Positions 35,017 through 42,368 of a stretch of DNA of 64,000 nucleotides are shown here, in pieces. The DNA is taken from contig CALCYT010000012.1 of NCBI GenBank assembly GCA_937906455.1, positions 1 to 64,000 on the forward strand. Reading direction: 5' to 3'. Both the position numbers and the translations under genes were made by a program. Position 1 is the first letter of the stretch. Each line of letters opens with the position of its first letter. The notes beneath the pieces were generated by a model. It made no database searches and had not been told where the DNA came from. It was given only the letters and a program-made list of their open reading frames with translations. This DNA is from an uncultured Bacteroidales bacterium (GTDB lineage: Bacteria; Bacteroidota; Bacteroidia; Bacteroidales; F082).

Positions 35017-35996
35017 ACAAAAAAACATCCAAAACACTGTGGTATGTGGTCTTCCTCGTCTTGGGAGCGGCTCTGTTATGGTTCAGTTTCCGTAACATCG
35101 ACCTCTCACAGCTTTGGACTGACATCAAAGAGGCGAAATATTCGTGGATGCTGTTGAGCCTCGCATGTCTCGCTATCTCATTGTATTTCAGGGCTTTACG
35201 ATGGAATGTCCAGATTGAGGCACTCGGATACGACACAAGGGCTTCGTCAACGTATGGTGCCGTTCTGATAGCATATCTCGCCAACTGCATCTTCCCGCGT
35301 CTCGGCGAAGTGGTGCGCTGCAGCGTGCTGAAACGTAAGGAAAACATCCCCTTCGACAAGACATTAGGCTCGGTGGTGTCTGAACGCATCATCGACTTGA
35401 TAGTGCTGTTCGGACTGGCGTTTCTGGTCATCGTTTTCCAGTGGAAGCTTCTCGGAAGCCTTATCACCTCTTGGATGGTGCCTCTTTTTAACACATTGAA
35501 AGACAATGTATTACTTGGGACAGTCGCAATACTTTCGGTCGTTGCGATTGTTTATTTCATCATCAGGGTTTGTAAGAAAAACAAGAAACTGTCATCTTTG
35601 TGGCGTGGCTTCGTTGACGGGATAAAATCAGTTGTAACGATGAAGAAAAAATGGCGTTTTATCCTTTATACAATGGGTGTTTGGGGTTTTTACGTCATTA
35701 TGACATGGCTGCCGTTTTACATGCTTAGTGAGACGAGTCATCTTGGTTTGGTTGAGGCCGTCACCTTGCTTGGCATCGCCACCATAGGTGTGGTTGCGCC
35801 TGTCCCGGGTGGCATCGGGACGTATCACTTCATCGCCATCACGCTGCTGAGCGGTTTTTACGGCATCTCGGAGCAGGCGGCTGGGTCGTTTGCCGCCATA
35901 AACCACGGCTCTCAGATGATATTTTATCTCATCACTGGAATTATTGCCTACGTGGTGATGTTTTTTATTGACAAGAGAAAACCTGTAAACAAATAA
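35013..35996 (+). CDS. YbhN/AglD-type membrane protein (LPG synthase TM region family)
   Basis: The 327-residue protein has about eight hydrophobic segments and matches the flippase-like UPF0104 family related to the membrane part of MprF. Family marks: WYVVFLVLGAALLWFSFRNID in parts, YFRALRWNVQIEALG, FPRLGEVVRCSVLKRKENIPFDKTLGSVVSERIIDL in parts and VAPVPGGIGTYHFI. It starts with TTG overlapping the panD stop. This position behind panCD recurs in Bacteroidota, although a link with pantothenate is not known. It probably moves lipid-linked substrates. Confidence 0.8.
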   Translation: MNKKTSKTLWYVVFLVLGAALLWFSFRNIDLSQLWTDIKEAKYSWMLLSLACLAISLYFRALRWNVQIEALGYDTRASSTYGAVLIAYLANCIFPRLGEVVRCSVLKRKENIPFDKTLGSVVSERIIDLIVLFGLAFLVIVFQWKLLGSLITSWMVPLFNTLKDNVLLGTVAILSVVAIVYFIIRVCKKNKKLSSLWRGFVDGIKSVVTMKKKWRFILYTMGVWGFYVIMTWLPFYMLSETSHLGLVEAVTLLGIATIGVVAPVPGGIGTYHFIAITLLSGFYGISEQAAGSFAAINHGSQMIFYLITGIIAYVVMFFIDKRKPVNK

Positions 35997-35998
35997 AA

Positions 35999-36023
35999 AA
36001 AGCCTGGCGGTGAGCCGGGCTTT
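35999..36023. terminator. Bidirectional terminator
   Basis: A 10-bp stem (35999-36008 with 36014-36023, one U-G pair) with loop ggtga is flanked by A and T runs and separates the convergent flippase-like gene and lipoprotein gene. Confidence 0.8.
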
Positions 36024-36040
36024 AATATGTCCATTAGCTT

Positions 36041-36997
36041 TTAGTTTTCCGTAAGGTAAGTGTAATCGTAACGATAAGTATATGTGTCTCTGTACATTGT
36101 GCCGTCGTAATATGTTCCGGTATAAACATATGAGTAAGACTCTTGCATTGGATAATTATCGTAATAATTGTAAGAATAGTTTTCCGTGTCCCCGTTAGAA
36201 TCGTAGCAATAAGTCACATTATTTTGTGATAGTTTGGTGATTCCTGCGTTCCAAATTACTTCGGCAGTCAACACATTACCTCCGTAATATGGATTTTGCT
36301 TGCTGTCGTAGCTGTATGTTCCTGCGTATTCTTCTTCATCCGACCGAACTACTCTTATTTGTGTGATGTTGTTGCCGGTCCATGTAAGCGTCATATATGG
36401 CAAGCCGTCTTTTTGCAGGGAAGTGCCACTGTTCTCCGCATAATGGAAGTTTTTCAAGAACGACTTCCGACGGTCTGATATTTTGGCCTTTGTATCATCT
36501 AATAAATAAATGCAATTGATTCTAATAATCTTGTTGCCGGAATACGATAACTCCCATGCTTCATAAAGAATCGCATCCACATAAATCTCAAACTTGCTTA
36601 TTTTAGAACCGCTGTACGTGAATTTAATATAATCAGAATAATCAGAACTGGAGTAAGTTATTTTAGAAACATTGCCTCCAGAGTCATAAGTGAATACATC
36701 ACTACCGTAAATTTCAGACTCATGATAATAGTCTATGGATGTGATTTTGTCGCCGTTCCAGTTCCAAGCTTCGTCTAACTCGCTATCGTATGAATAGGAA
36801 TAGGTCTGTGACCATGTTTGTCCATAATCGGTTGATTCCTCTTCAATATTGGAATAAGCTTCGTAGATTTCGCTTATTTTCTTGCCAACGGTTGTGTTTC
36901 CGCCACCTCCACCGTTTGAGGATGAATTTGAGTCTTTTGAGCATGAAACCAATATAGCCATGCATAATGCTAATACTGGAAAACAAATCTTTCTCAT
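36041..36997 (-). CDS. Tyrosine- and serine-rich lipoprotein, function unknown
   Basis: The 318-residue protein has a lipobox (LVSC, cysteine at 19), a serine- and glycine-rich linker and then repeated beta-hairpin segments of the type YSYDSE, WNWNGDKITSIDYYHES, FTYDSGGNVSKITYSS, FTYSGSKISKF, LSYSGNKIIRI and LTWTGNNITQI. Such repeats resemble the YD/RHS-like beta-hairpin lipoproteins of Bacteroidota (DUF4595-like). Very high tyrosine content marks the C-terminal 60 residues. It is probably exposed at the cell surface. No enzymatic motif. Confidence 0.7.
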   Translation of the reverse strand: MRKICFPVLALCMAILVSCSKDSNSSSNGGGGGNTTVGKKISEIYEAYSNIEEESTDYGQTWSQTYSYSYDSELDEAWNWNGDKITSIDYYHESEIYGSDVFTYDSGGNVSKITYSSSDYSDYIKFTYSGSKISKFEIYVDAILYEAWELSYSGNKIIRINCIYLLDDTKAKISDRRKSFLKNFHYAENSGTSLQKDGLPYMTLTWTGNNITQIRVVRSDEEEYAGTYSYDSKQNPYYGGNVLTAEVIWNAGITKLSQNNVTYCYDSNGDTENYSYNYYDNYPMQESYSYVYTGTYYDGTMYRDTYTYRYDYTYLTEN

Positions 36998-37039
36998 AAG
37001 AGCGTGTTTTAGTTAATGAAAAATTATTAATTCACGGTG

Positions 37040-37047
37040 CAAATATA
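37040..37047 (-). promoter_or_regulatory. -7 promoter element for the tyrosine-rich lipoprotein gene
   Basis: TATATTTG followed by C on the minus strand lies 42 bases before the start at 36997. Confidence 0.45.
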
Positions 37048-37068
37048 CTCTTTTTTTTAAATAATTTT

Positions 37069-37076
37069 TATTTTTG
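37069..37076 (+). promoter_or_regulatory. -7 promoter element for the HldE-type gene
   Basis: TATTTTTG followed by C lies 21 bases before the chosen ATG at 37098. Confidence 0.5.
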
Positions 37077-37097
37077 CAAAAAATTTTCAAAAAAAAG

Positions 37098-37586
37098 ATG
37101 AACTACTTTGATAAGATTTCAAATAAAATCCTCGGTGGTTATAATCTTGCCGAGTGGCTTGATGAGTGCCGCAAGAGTGGCAAGAGAATCGTTTTCACCA
37201 ACGGCTGCTTCGACATTTTGCATCGCGGCCATGTGGAATATCTCGCGAAGGCGGCGTCTTTCGGCGACGTGATGCTCGTGGGCTTGAACACTGACGCCTC
37301 GGTAAAACGTCTGAAAGGACCGTCGCGTCCCGTGAACGATGAATATGCCCGCGCCTTTGTGCTGGCAGGCCTCGAGTTTGTGAGTGCAGTGGTGCTTTTC
37401 GACGACGACACGCCGTATGACTTGATAAAAACAGTTCAGCCTGATGTCTTGGTCAAAGGCAGCGACTACAAGCCTGAAGACATCGTCGGCTACGACATCG
37501 TGACTGCCAAAGGCGGCAAGGTCGTCACCGTCGATTTAGTGGAGGGATATTCGACCACGGGAACCATTGAAAAGTTAATCAGTTAA
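37098..37586 (+). CDS. rfaE2: D-glycero-beta-D-manno-heptose 1-phosphate adenylyltransferase
   Basis: The enzyme (162 residues from this start) activates heptose 1-phosphate with ATP to ADP-heptose for lipopolysaccharide core synthesis; in E. coli it is the C-terminal half of HldE. Marks are FTNGCFDILHRGHVEYL (nucleotidyltransferase HxGH), VGLNTDASVKRLKG, KGSDYKPEDIVG and VDLVEGYSTTGTIEKL. An upstream in-frame TTG (37074) lies inside the promoter element and is rejected. Its last four codons (tta atc agt taa) are made of the octad repeat that fills the gap to the convergent gene. Confidence 0.92.
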   Translation: MNYFDKISNKILGGYNLAEWLDECRKSGKRIVFTNGCFDILHRGHVEYLAKAASFGDVMLVGLNTDASVKRLKGPSRPVNDEYARAFVLAGLEFVSAVVLFDDDTPYDLIKTVQPDVLVKGSDYKPEDIVGYDIVTAKGGKVVTVDLVEGYSTTGTIEKLIS

Positions 37587-37657
37587 TCAGTTAATCAGTT
37601 AGTCAGTTAAACTGAACAACTGAACAACTGAATAACTGAACAACTGACTAACTGACT
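37574..37657 (+). repeat. Octad inverted repeat array between convergent genes
   Basis: Four 8-base units gttaatca/gttagtca (37574-37605) are followed by six units aactgaac/aactgaat/aactgact (37609-37656), which are close to the reverse complement of the first set. The array therefore folds into a long imperfect hairpin. The stop codons of both flanking genes lie inside it, so it may also act as a terminator. Confidence 0.8.
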
Positions 37658-38841
37658 TGTAAAACCAATCCTTTCAGATAAGCTCCTTCAGGGTGATAAA
37701 TGTTAATCGGGTGGTCTTCGGGCTGCGACAGCTGATACAAAATCCTCGTCTTTCTGCCTGTTTCGATGGCGGCAGCCATCACGATGCTCTGGAACTGAGC
37801 TTTATCGACGGCTTGCGAGCAGCTGAAAGTGAACAGCAACCCGCCTGGTTTTATCTTCTTTATGGCCTCTTTATTGATGAATTTGTAACCCTGCAGTCCG
37901 CGGTGCAGCGATTTGTGGTTTTTTGCGAACGCCGGCGGGTCGAGGATTATCATATCGAATTGATTCTCAGGCATGTTTTGAAGATAAATCTTGGCATCTT
38001 CCACTATGTTGGGGTTCATTTCCGTAGAGAAACTGTTCAGTTCGATGTTTTTGGCACATTGTTCGATGGCTTTCTTTGAGCTATCTACCGAAACCACTTG
38101 TTTTGCGTCACCTTGCAGCGCGGTGACGGAGAAGCCTCCGGTGTAGCAGAAAGTGTTCAAGACGACGCGGTCTTTGGCGAGACGGCGCACTAAATCACGA
38201 TTGTTACGCTGGTCGAGGAAGAAACCTGTTTTCTGTCCTTCCTCCCAGTCAATCAAGAACTTAGAGTCGTTTTCAAGCACGAAGTCATCGCTTTTTCCAC
38301 CGAGGAGATAACCGTCGTCAACGGCGTCTTTGCCCATGCGTTGCATTGCCTCGGAGCTTTTGTTGTAGATAGCCTCGATTTTCAGTTCGGGAATAGCTTC
38401 AAGGGCGAGTGCTATAGACTTGATATTCAGTGCCATGCCTTCTGTCTGCGCCTGTATCACGGCTGTTTTTCCATAAATGTCGATAATCAGGCCGGGGAGG
38501 TTGTCACCTTCGGAATGCACAAGTCGAAAGCAGTTAGTATGTTGATTATCAATAAATCCGAGAGCCTTGCGAGTCTCGAAGGCGGCATTCAGCCGCTGCT
38601 GCCAGAACATCGCCCCGATTTTGGTGTTCTCGAACGACAAGAGTTTCACCGCGATGTTGCCGGCCTCGCAGAAACCGGTGCCGATGACTTCATCGTGGGA
38701 GTTTGTAACTGTCACAATATCACCGGCTTGCAGATTGGGGGCAGCTGATGCTATGGCACCTGAGAAAATCCAGGGATGAAAACGCTTCACGGCATCGTCT
38801 TTGCCTTCACGAAGTTTGATAACAGGATATAATGGATTCAT
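37648..38841 (-). CDS. Class I rRNA methyltransferase, RlmI-like
   Basis: The protein (397 residues from the ATG at 38841) has an N-terminal PUA domain (RFHPWIFSGAI, GDIVTVTNSHDEVIGTGF in parts) and a Rossmann methyltransferase domain with DQRNNRDLVRRL, LNTFCYTGGFSV, DPPAFAKNHKSLHRG and the cysteine motif FTFSCSQAVD. This is the order of RlmI, which makes 5-methylcytosine at position 1962 of 23S rRNA; the exact site is inferred. The gene lies only a few bases after the Ig-like lipoprotein gene on the same strand. Its last codons are within the octad repeat array. Confidence 0.88.
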   Translation of the reverse strand: MNPLYPVIKLREGKDDAVKRFHPWIFSGAIASAAPNLQAGDIVTVTNSHDEVIGTGFCEAGNIAVKLLSFENTKIGAMFWQQRLNAAFETRKALGFIDNQHTNCFRLVHSEGDNLPGLIIDIYGKTAVIQAQTEGMALNIKSIALALEAIPELKIEAIYNKSSEAMQRMGKDAVDDGYLLGGKSDDFVLENDSKFLIDWEEGQKTGFFLDQRNNRDLVRRLAKDRVVLNTFCYTGGFSVTALQGDAKQVVSVDSSKKAIEQCAKNIELNSFSTEMNPNIVEDAKIYLQNMPENQFDMIILDPPAFAKNHKSLHRGLQGYKFINKEAIKKIKPGGLLFTFSCSQAVDKAQFQSIVMAAAIETGRKTRILYQLSQPEDHPINIYHPEGAYLKGLVLQVS

Positions 38842-38847
38842 TTTCAA

Positions 38848-40614
38848 TTAGTTTTCTATTTTCCAAGGCTCGTCGAGGTCGATGTCCCAGTTGGCGCGCA
38901 CCTCAAGCGTTCCATTGTAAAACACTATTTTCTCGGGTTGCAGCTTTTGGGAGAAATTGCCGGGGCTCCACACGCCGTTAGCGTCAAGGTCGAGTGTGGC
39001 CTTGAGCTTGTATTTGCCGGGGTCGAGATACTCAAAAGCGAGCTCTTGAGTTTGTGTAATAATCTGTTTGTCAATGGCTTTGCCTTTCTCGTCAGAAAGT
39101 TCGACTATGGCTTGAGGCACATTGTCGGGCAGCTCTATGGTGACATAGATATTTCCCACCGCAGACTCTTCCTGTATCTGGAAACTCAGTTTGACGACAT
39201 CGTTTTTGATGTTGCGGAAGCCTATAAAAGTGGAGTCGGGGATGATGATTTGACATTTTGCTGAAGGCTCGAAACTTTTCTCAACCTTGTATCTGAAACC
39301 ATATTCATCAGCTTTTGTGAGCTGTATGTCGTTGATAATCGTGTCTTTATCTATTATAAAAAGCGTCGTGTCGTGCCAATTCAGCGATGCGACAGGCTCG
39401 TTGAAAGTGAGTATCAGGGGTTGTTCCGGCTTTAGTTTGCCGCTTTTGATGTTGCTGCTTACCGTGAGACGTTTCTCTTTTGTCTCCTCCTGACGACGTT
39501 TTCTTTTTGAGACCGATTCGCGTGGTTTTAGACTGTAATGTGTTGTGTCACATATATTTACGCCATCGTTGACGCTAATCCACAGGCTGTCTTTGCCGGG
39601 TGTGAAATACCATAAAACGGTGTCTTTTCTTGCTGAATACACAGGCAAAATATTGAAGGTGTCGGGAAGCTCTTCTAAGGTTGTAATGCTCACGTTATCA
39701 GCCGGATAGCGGAATATAAAACGAAGCAGGCCTTCTTCGACAAGCTCTTTTTTGAATAGTTTCTGCACAGAATCCTCTTGGACGAAAGCAAACAGCTCAT
39801 AATTTGGATAAGTGGGTTTCTGTATCTCAATGACCGAGTCGTTGCTTGAAAGAGAATCTTTCTCCACATCTGCAATAGTGTCGTTTTTTTTGCTTTTAAC
39901 TAATTTATTATCAATAAAATACGGTTTGACCAAATCGGAATGAAAGGCGATTTCCTCGTTTGGCAGGTCGTAAATAAGGTTGGAGTTGTTGTCTTTCAGG
40001 GCGAAGATGAGATATTCTTTGTCGGCGAGTCCCGAGAAGTGGAAGTCACCTTTTTTGTCGGTAGTCGTGATATAGTCCGGCTTTACGTAGTATGGCAGCG
40101 AATCGATGGGAAGTGTGTCGTTTTCATCGGCATACAAGCTCACGAAAACGCCTTCCATAGGCGATAAGGCAGAGGCGGAGATCACCTTGCCGTTTAGCGA
40201 AAGCGAGTCGATGTTGTCGCCAGTCGAGAAATTGAAGGTGTAGCCGCTGAACACATTACCTTCATGCAGGTCTTTGATGGCGTCGCCAAAATAGATAGAG
40301 TAGGTGGTGTTGCTTTTCAAAGGCTCTTCGAATCTGATAATCACCGACTTGCCACTTGTTCTGAACGTCGGTTTCTTGTTCATTGGAGGTGAAATCAGCA
40401 CGGTGTTCGACGGGTTGTTGAGCGTCACAAACTCATCGAAAGTGATGTGAATCGACTTGCCGGTGAAGTTTTTGGCGTTGTATTCCGGAGAAGTGCCGAC
40501 TACAACAGGCGGCTTGTCGTCTTTCGGACCGCCAGTGGGCGTTACTATATTGGCACATCCTGCCAACAACACCGCCATGACTAAAAACACAATATGTCTT
40601 ACGTATTTTTTCAT
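38848..40614 (-). CDS. Ig-like domain lipoprotein, function unknown
   Basis: The protein has 588 residues from the ATG at 40614. This start gives a lipoprotein signal (VLLAGC before ANIVTPTGGPKDD); the longer frame to 40638 would run through the promoter element. The N-terminal Big_5/Ig-like domain (VVVGTSPEYNAKNFTGKSIHITFDEFV in parts) with TPTGGPKDDKPP is typical of a conserved Bacteroidota lipoprotein family. A middle carboxypeptidase-regulatory-like region (GDFHFSGLADKEYLIFALKDNN in parts) and a second Ig-like region (LILTFNEPVASLNW) follow. Probably an outer-membrane-associated protein; role unknown. The RlmI-like gene follows directly. Confidence 0.8.
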   Translation of the reverse strand: MKKYVRHIVFLVMAVLLAGCANIVTPTGGPKDDKPPVVVGTSPEYNAKNFTGKSIHITFDEFVTLNNPSNTVLISPPMNKKPTFRTSGKSVIIRFEEPLKSNTTYSIYFGDAIKDLHEGNVFSGYTFNFSTGDNIDSLSLNGKVISASALSPMEGVFVSLYADENDTLPIDSLPYYVKPDYITTTDKKGDFHFSGLADKEYLIFALKDNNSNLIYDLPNEEIAFHSDLVKPYFIDNKLVKSKKNDTIADVEKDSLSSNDSVIEIQKPTYPNYELFAFVQEDSVQKLFKKELVEEGLLRFIFRYPADNVSITTLEELPDTFNILPVYSARKDTVLWYFTPGKDSLWISVNDGVNICDTTHYSLKPRESVSKRKRRQEETKEKRLTVSSNIKSGKLKPEQPLILTFNEPVASLNWHDTTLFIIDKDTIINDIQLTKADEYGFRYKVEKSFEPSAKCQIIIPDSTFIGFRNIKNDVVKLSFQIQEESAVGNIYVTIELPDNVPQAIVELSDEKGKAIDKQIITQTQELAFEYLDPGKYKLKATLDLDANGVWSPGNFSQKLQPEKIVFYNGTLEVRANWDIDLDEPWKIEN

Positions 40615-40618
40615 GATG

Positions 40619-40626
40619 CAAAAATA
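40619..40626 (-). promoter_or_regulatory. -7 promoter element touching the Ig-like lipoprotein start
   Basis: TATTTTTG followed by C on the minus strand ends 4 bases before the ATG at 40614, suggesting a leaderless transcript if it is used. Confidence 0.45.
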
Positions 40627-40662
40627 ATAAAAATTCACAATTACTCATATTTGAAAAATTAG

Positions 40663-40670
40663 TATCTTTG
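40663..40670 (+). promoter_or_regulatory. -7 promoter element for the beta-helix gene
   Basis: TATCTTTG lies 25 bases before the start at 40696, divergent from the lipoprotein promoter. Confidence 0.5.
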
Positions 40671-40695
40671 ACACATTATTATTAATAGGTGTAAA

Positions 40696-42297
40696 ATGAA
40701 AAACTATTTGGCTATTTTTCTGGTTTTTTGTGCTTTTTCAATGAATGCGCAAAGTTTGCAAGTATCTGGTAATCAGAGTGGTATATGGGATGGAGAGGTT
40801 CATGTCATCGATAATGTGACCATTCCTGACGGTGAGACGCTGACAATCAGCGCGGGGACTTCTGTCATATCTGACGGGTATTTTGAAATTCTTGTTCTTG
40901 GAGATTTGTATGCCTTGGGTGAAGAAAACTCCCGGATTTCGTTCACTGTCGCCGACACTACAGGCTATTCCGACTATGAAAATGCCGAGGCCGGCGCATG
41001 GCGGGGCATCACATTTTCAAAGCCCGGCAAGGTACAACTTGAATATTGCGATTTCTCGTATGGAAAAACGCAGTTGGATGGCGACGGCGGCGCGATGCGT
41101 TTCAGATATGCCGCCGACGTGGAGATTTCACACTGCACTTTCCATCACAACACTATGCGGCGGAAAGGCGGTGCCATATATGCGGAAAACTCTGTTTTGG
41201 ACATCCACGACAGCGAGGTTCACGATAATTTTGGCGCGGGTTTTCAGGGCACGTACTGCTGGGGTGCCGGTTTTCAGTTCCTTAAGTGCGACATCACTAT
41301 GAGCAACATGGTGTTCCATGACAATGAATGTGGGGCGGCTTACGGCGGCGGCATGAATATCGACAGCTGTAACTTAGTGCTCGACAAGGCGGTGTTTTAC
41401 AATAATTACGCTACAAACGCAGGCGGTCTCGGCATACAGCGCTGTAAAGGATACACCGTGAAGGTGTCGAACATGCTCGCATATAACAATACAGTCATAC
41501 ATTACGGCGGCGGTCTCGCAATGGCGACATCCGACCCGGAGCTTAACAATCTCACCATAGTGAACAACTATTGCGGAGGTGGCGGCGGTGCCGGAATGCA
41601 GACGGCCTTCGATGCGGCTCCTACGCTTAACAACTGTATCTTCTGGGGAAACCATGCACTCGCAATCCATAATGAAAAAGACACCGTGGAGTATTACAAC
41701 GGCTCACAGATATGGCTCTGGGGCAGCGACTGCGCTCCGGTTTTCAACAACGGCGATGTGCAGTACGGACTCGACTCAATATTCGGAAGGGAATACATGA
41801 CAGAGGAACAGTATAACAACATGATAGACGCCGACCCTTTGTTTGTCGATGCCGAAAACCATGATTATCAATTACTTGAAGATAGTCCGTGTGTCAATAC
41901 AGGAACAGAAGACATAACGGGACTATTCATTCCGGACACAGATTTGGCGGGTAATCCGCGCATTGGCGGCGGCAGAATCGACATGGGATGCTACGAAAAG
42001 ACGTTTGCCGGCACCGATGAGACGGATTCAAACGACATAAGCTTGTCGGTTTATCCTAATCCGTTGAGTGACAATGCCTTTTGTGTGGTTCGGTTGAGTG
42101 AGAGAAGCGAGGTGACTTTAAGGCTCCTTTCCCTTGACGGAAAAGAGGTTTATAGCGAAAATGTCGGCACCTTGGATGCCGGAGAACAACACATTCCGCT
42201 TGACGGGATGATGAAAAACATTGGAAAAACAAATAAAATATATTTGTTAATCATTGATAATCAACAAAATAGAAATTGTAAAAAGATTTTGTATTAA
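40696..42297 (+). CDS. Secreted right-handed beta-helix protein with T9SS tail
   Basis: The 533-residue protein has a signal peptide (residues 1-19, SMNAQ), a parallel beta-helix of about residues 25-400 (short repeats such as VEISHCTFHHNTMRRKGGAIYAE in parts, MSNMVFHDNECGAAYGGGM, LNNCIFWGNHA) and a T9SS sorting tail from VYPNPLSDNAF. The segment DSPCVNTG...IGGGRIDMGCYE is common at the end of such beta-helix domains. It is probably attached to the cell surface and may bind or cleave polysaccharide; no catalytic residues were identified. It is followed by YfhO after 71 bases. Confidence 0.8.
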   Translation: MKNYLAIFLVFCAFSMNAQSLQVSGNQSGIWDGEVHVIDNVTIPDGETLTISAGTSVISDGYFEILVLGDLYALGEENSRISFTVADTTGYSDYENAEAGAWRGITFSKPGKVQLEYCDFSYGKTQLDGDGGAMRFRYAADVEISHCTFHHNTMRRKGGAIYAENSVLDIHDSEVHDNFGAGFQGTYCWGAGFQFLKCDITMSNMVFHDNECGAAYGGGMNIDSCNLVLDKAVFYNNYATNAGGLGIQRCKGYTVKVSNMLAYNNTVIHYGGGLAMATSDPELNNLTIVNNYCGGGGGAGMQTAFDAAPTLNNCIFWGNHALAIHNEKDTVEYYNGSQIWLWGSDCAPVFNNGDVQYGLDSIFGREYMTEEQYNNMIDADPLFVDAENHDYQLLEDSPCVNTGTEDITGLFIPDTDLAGNPRIGGGRIDMGCYEKTFAGTDETDSNDISLSVYPNPLSDNAFCVVRLSERSEVTLRLLSLDGKEVYSENVGTLDAGEQHIPLDGMMKNIGKTNKIYLLIIDNQQNRNCKKILY

Positions 42298-42368
42298 GAG
42301 ATTTCCCAACCGTATGGCTGTCGTTTTACCGACTGATAAAAAAGGAAATCAGCATAAGAATTGAAAAT

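Noticed and set aside
37574..37657. CRISPR-like array
   Set aside because: Units are 8 bases without spacers and no cas genes are nearby; it is a simple tandem inverted repeat.
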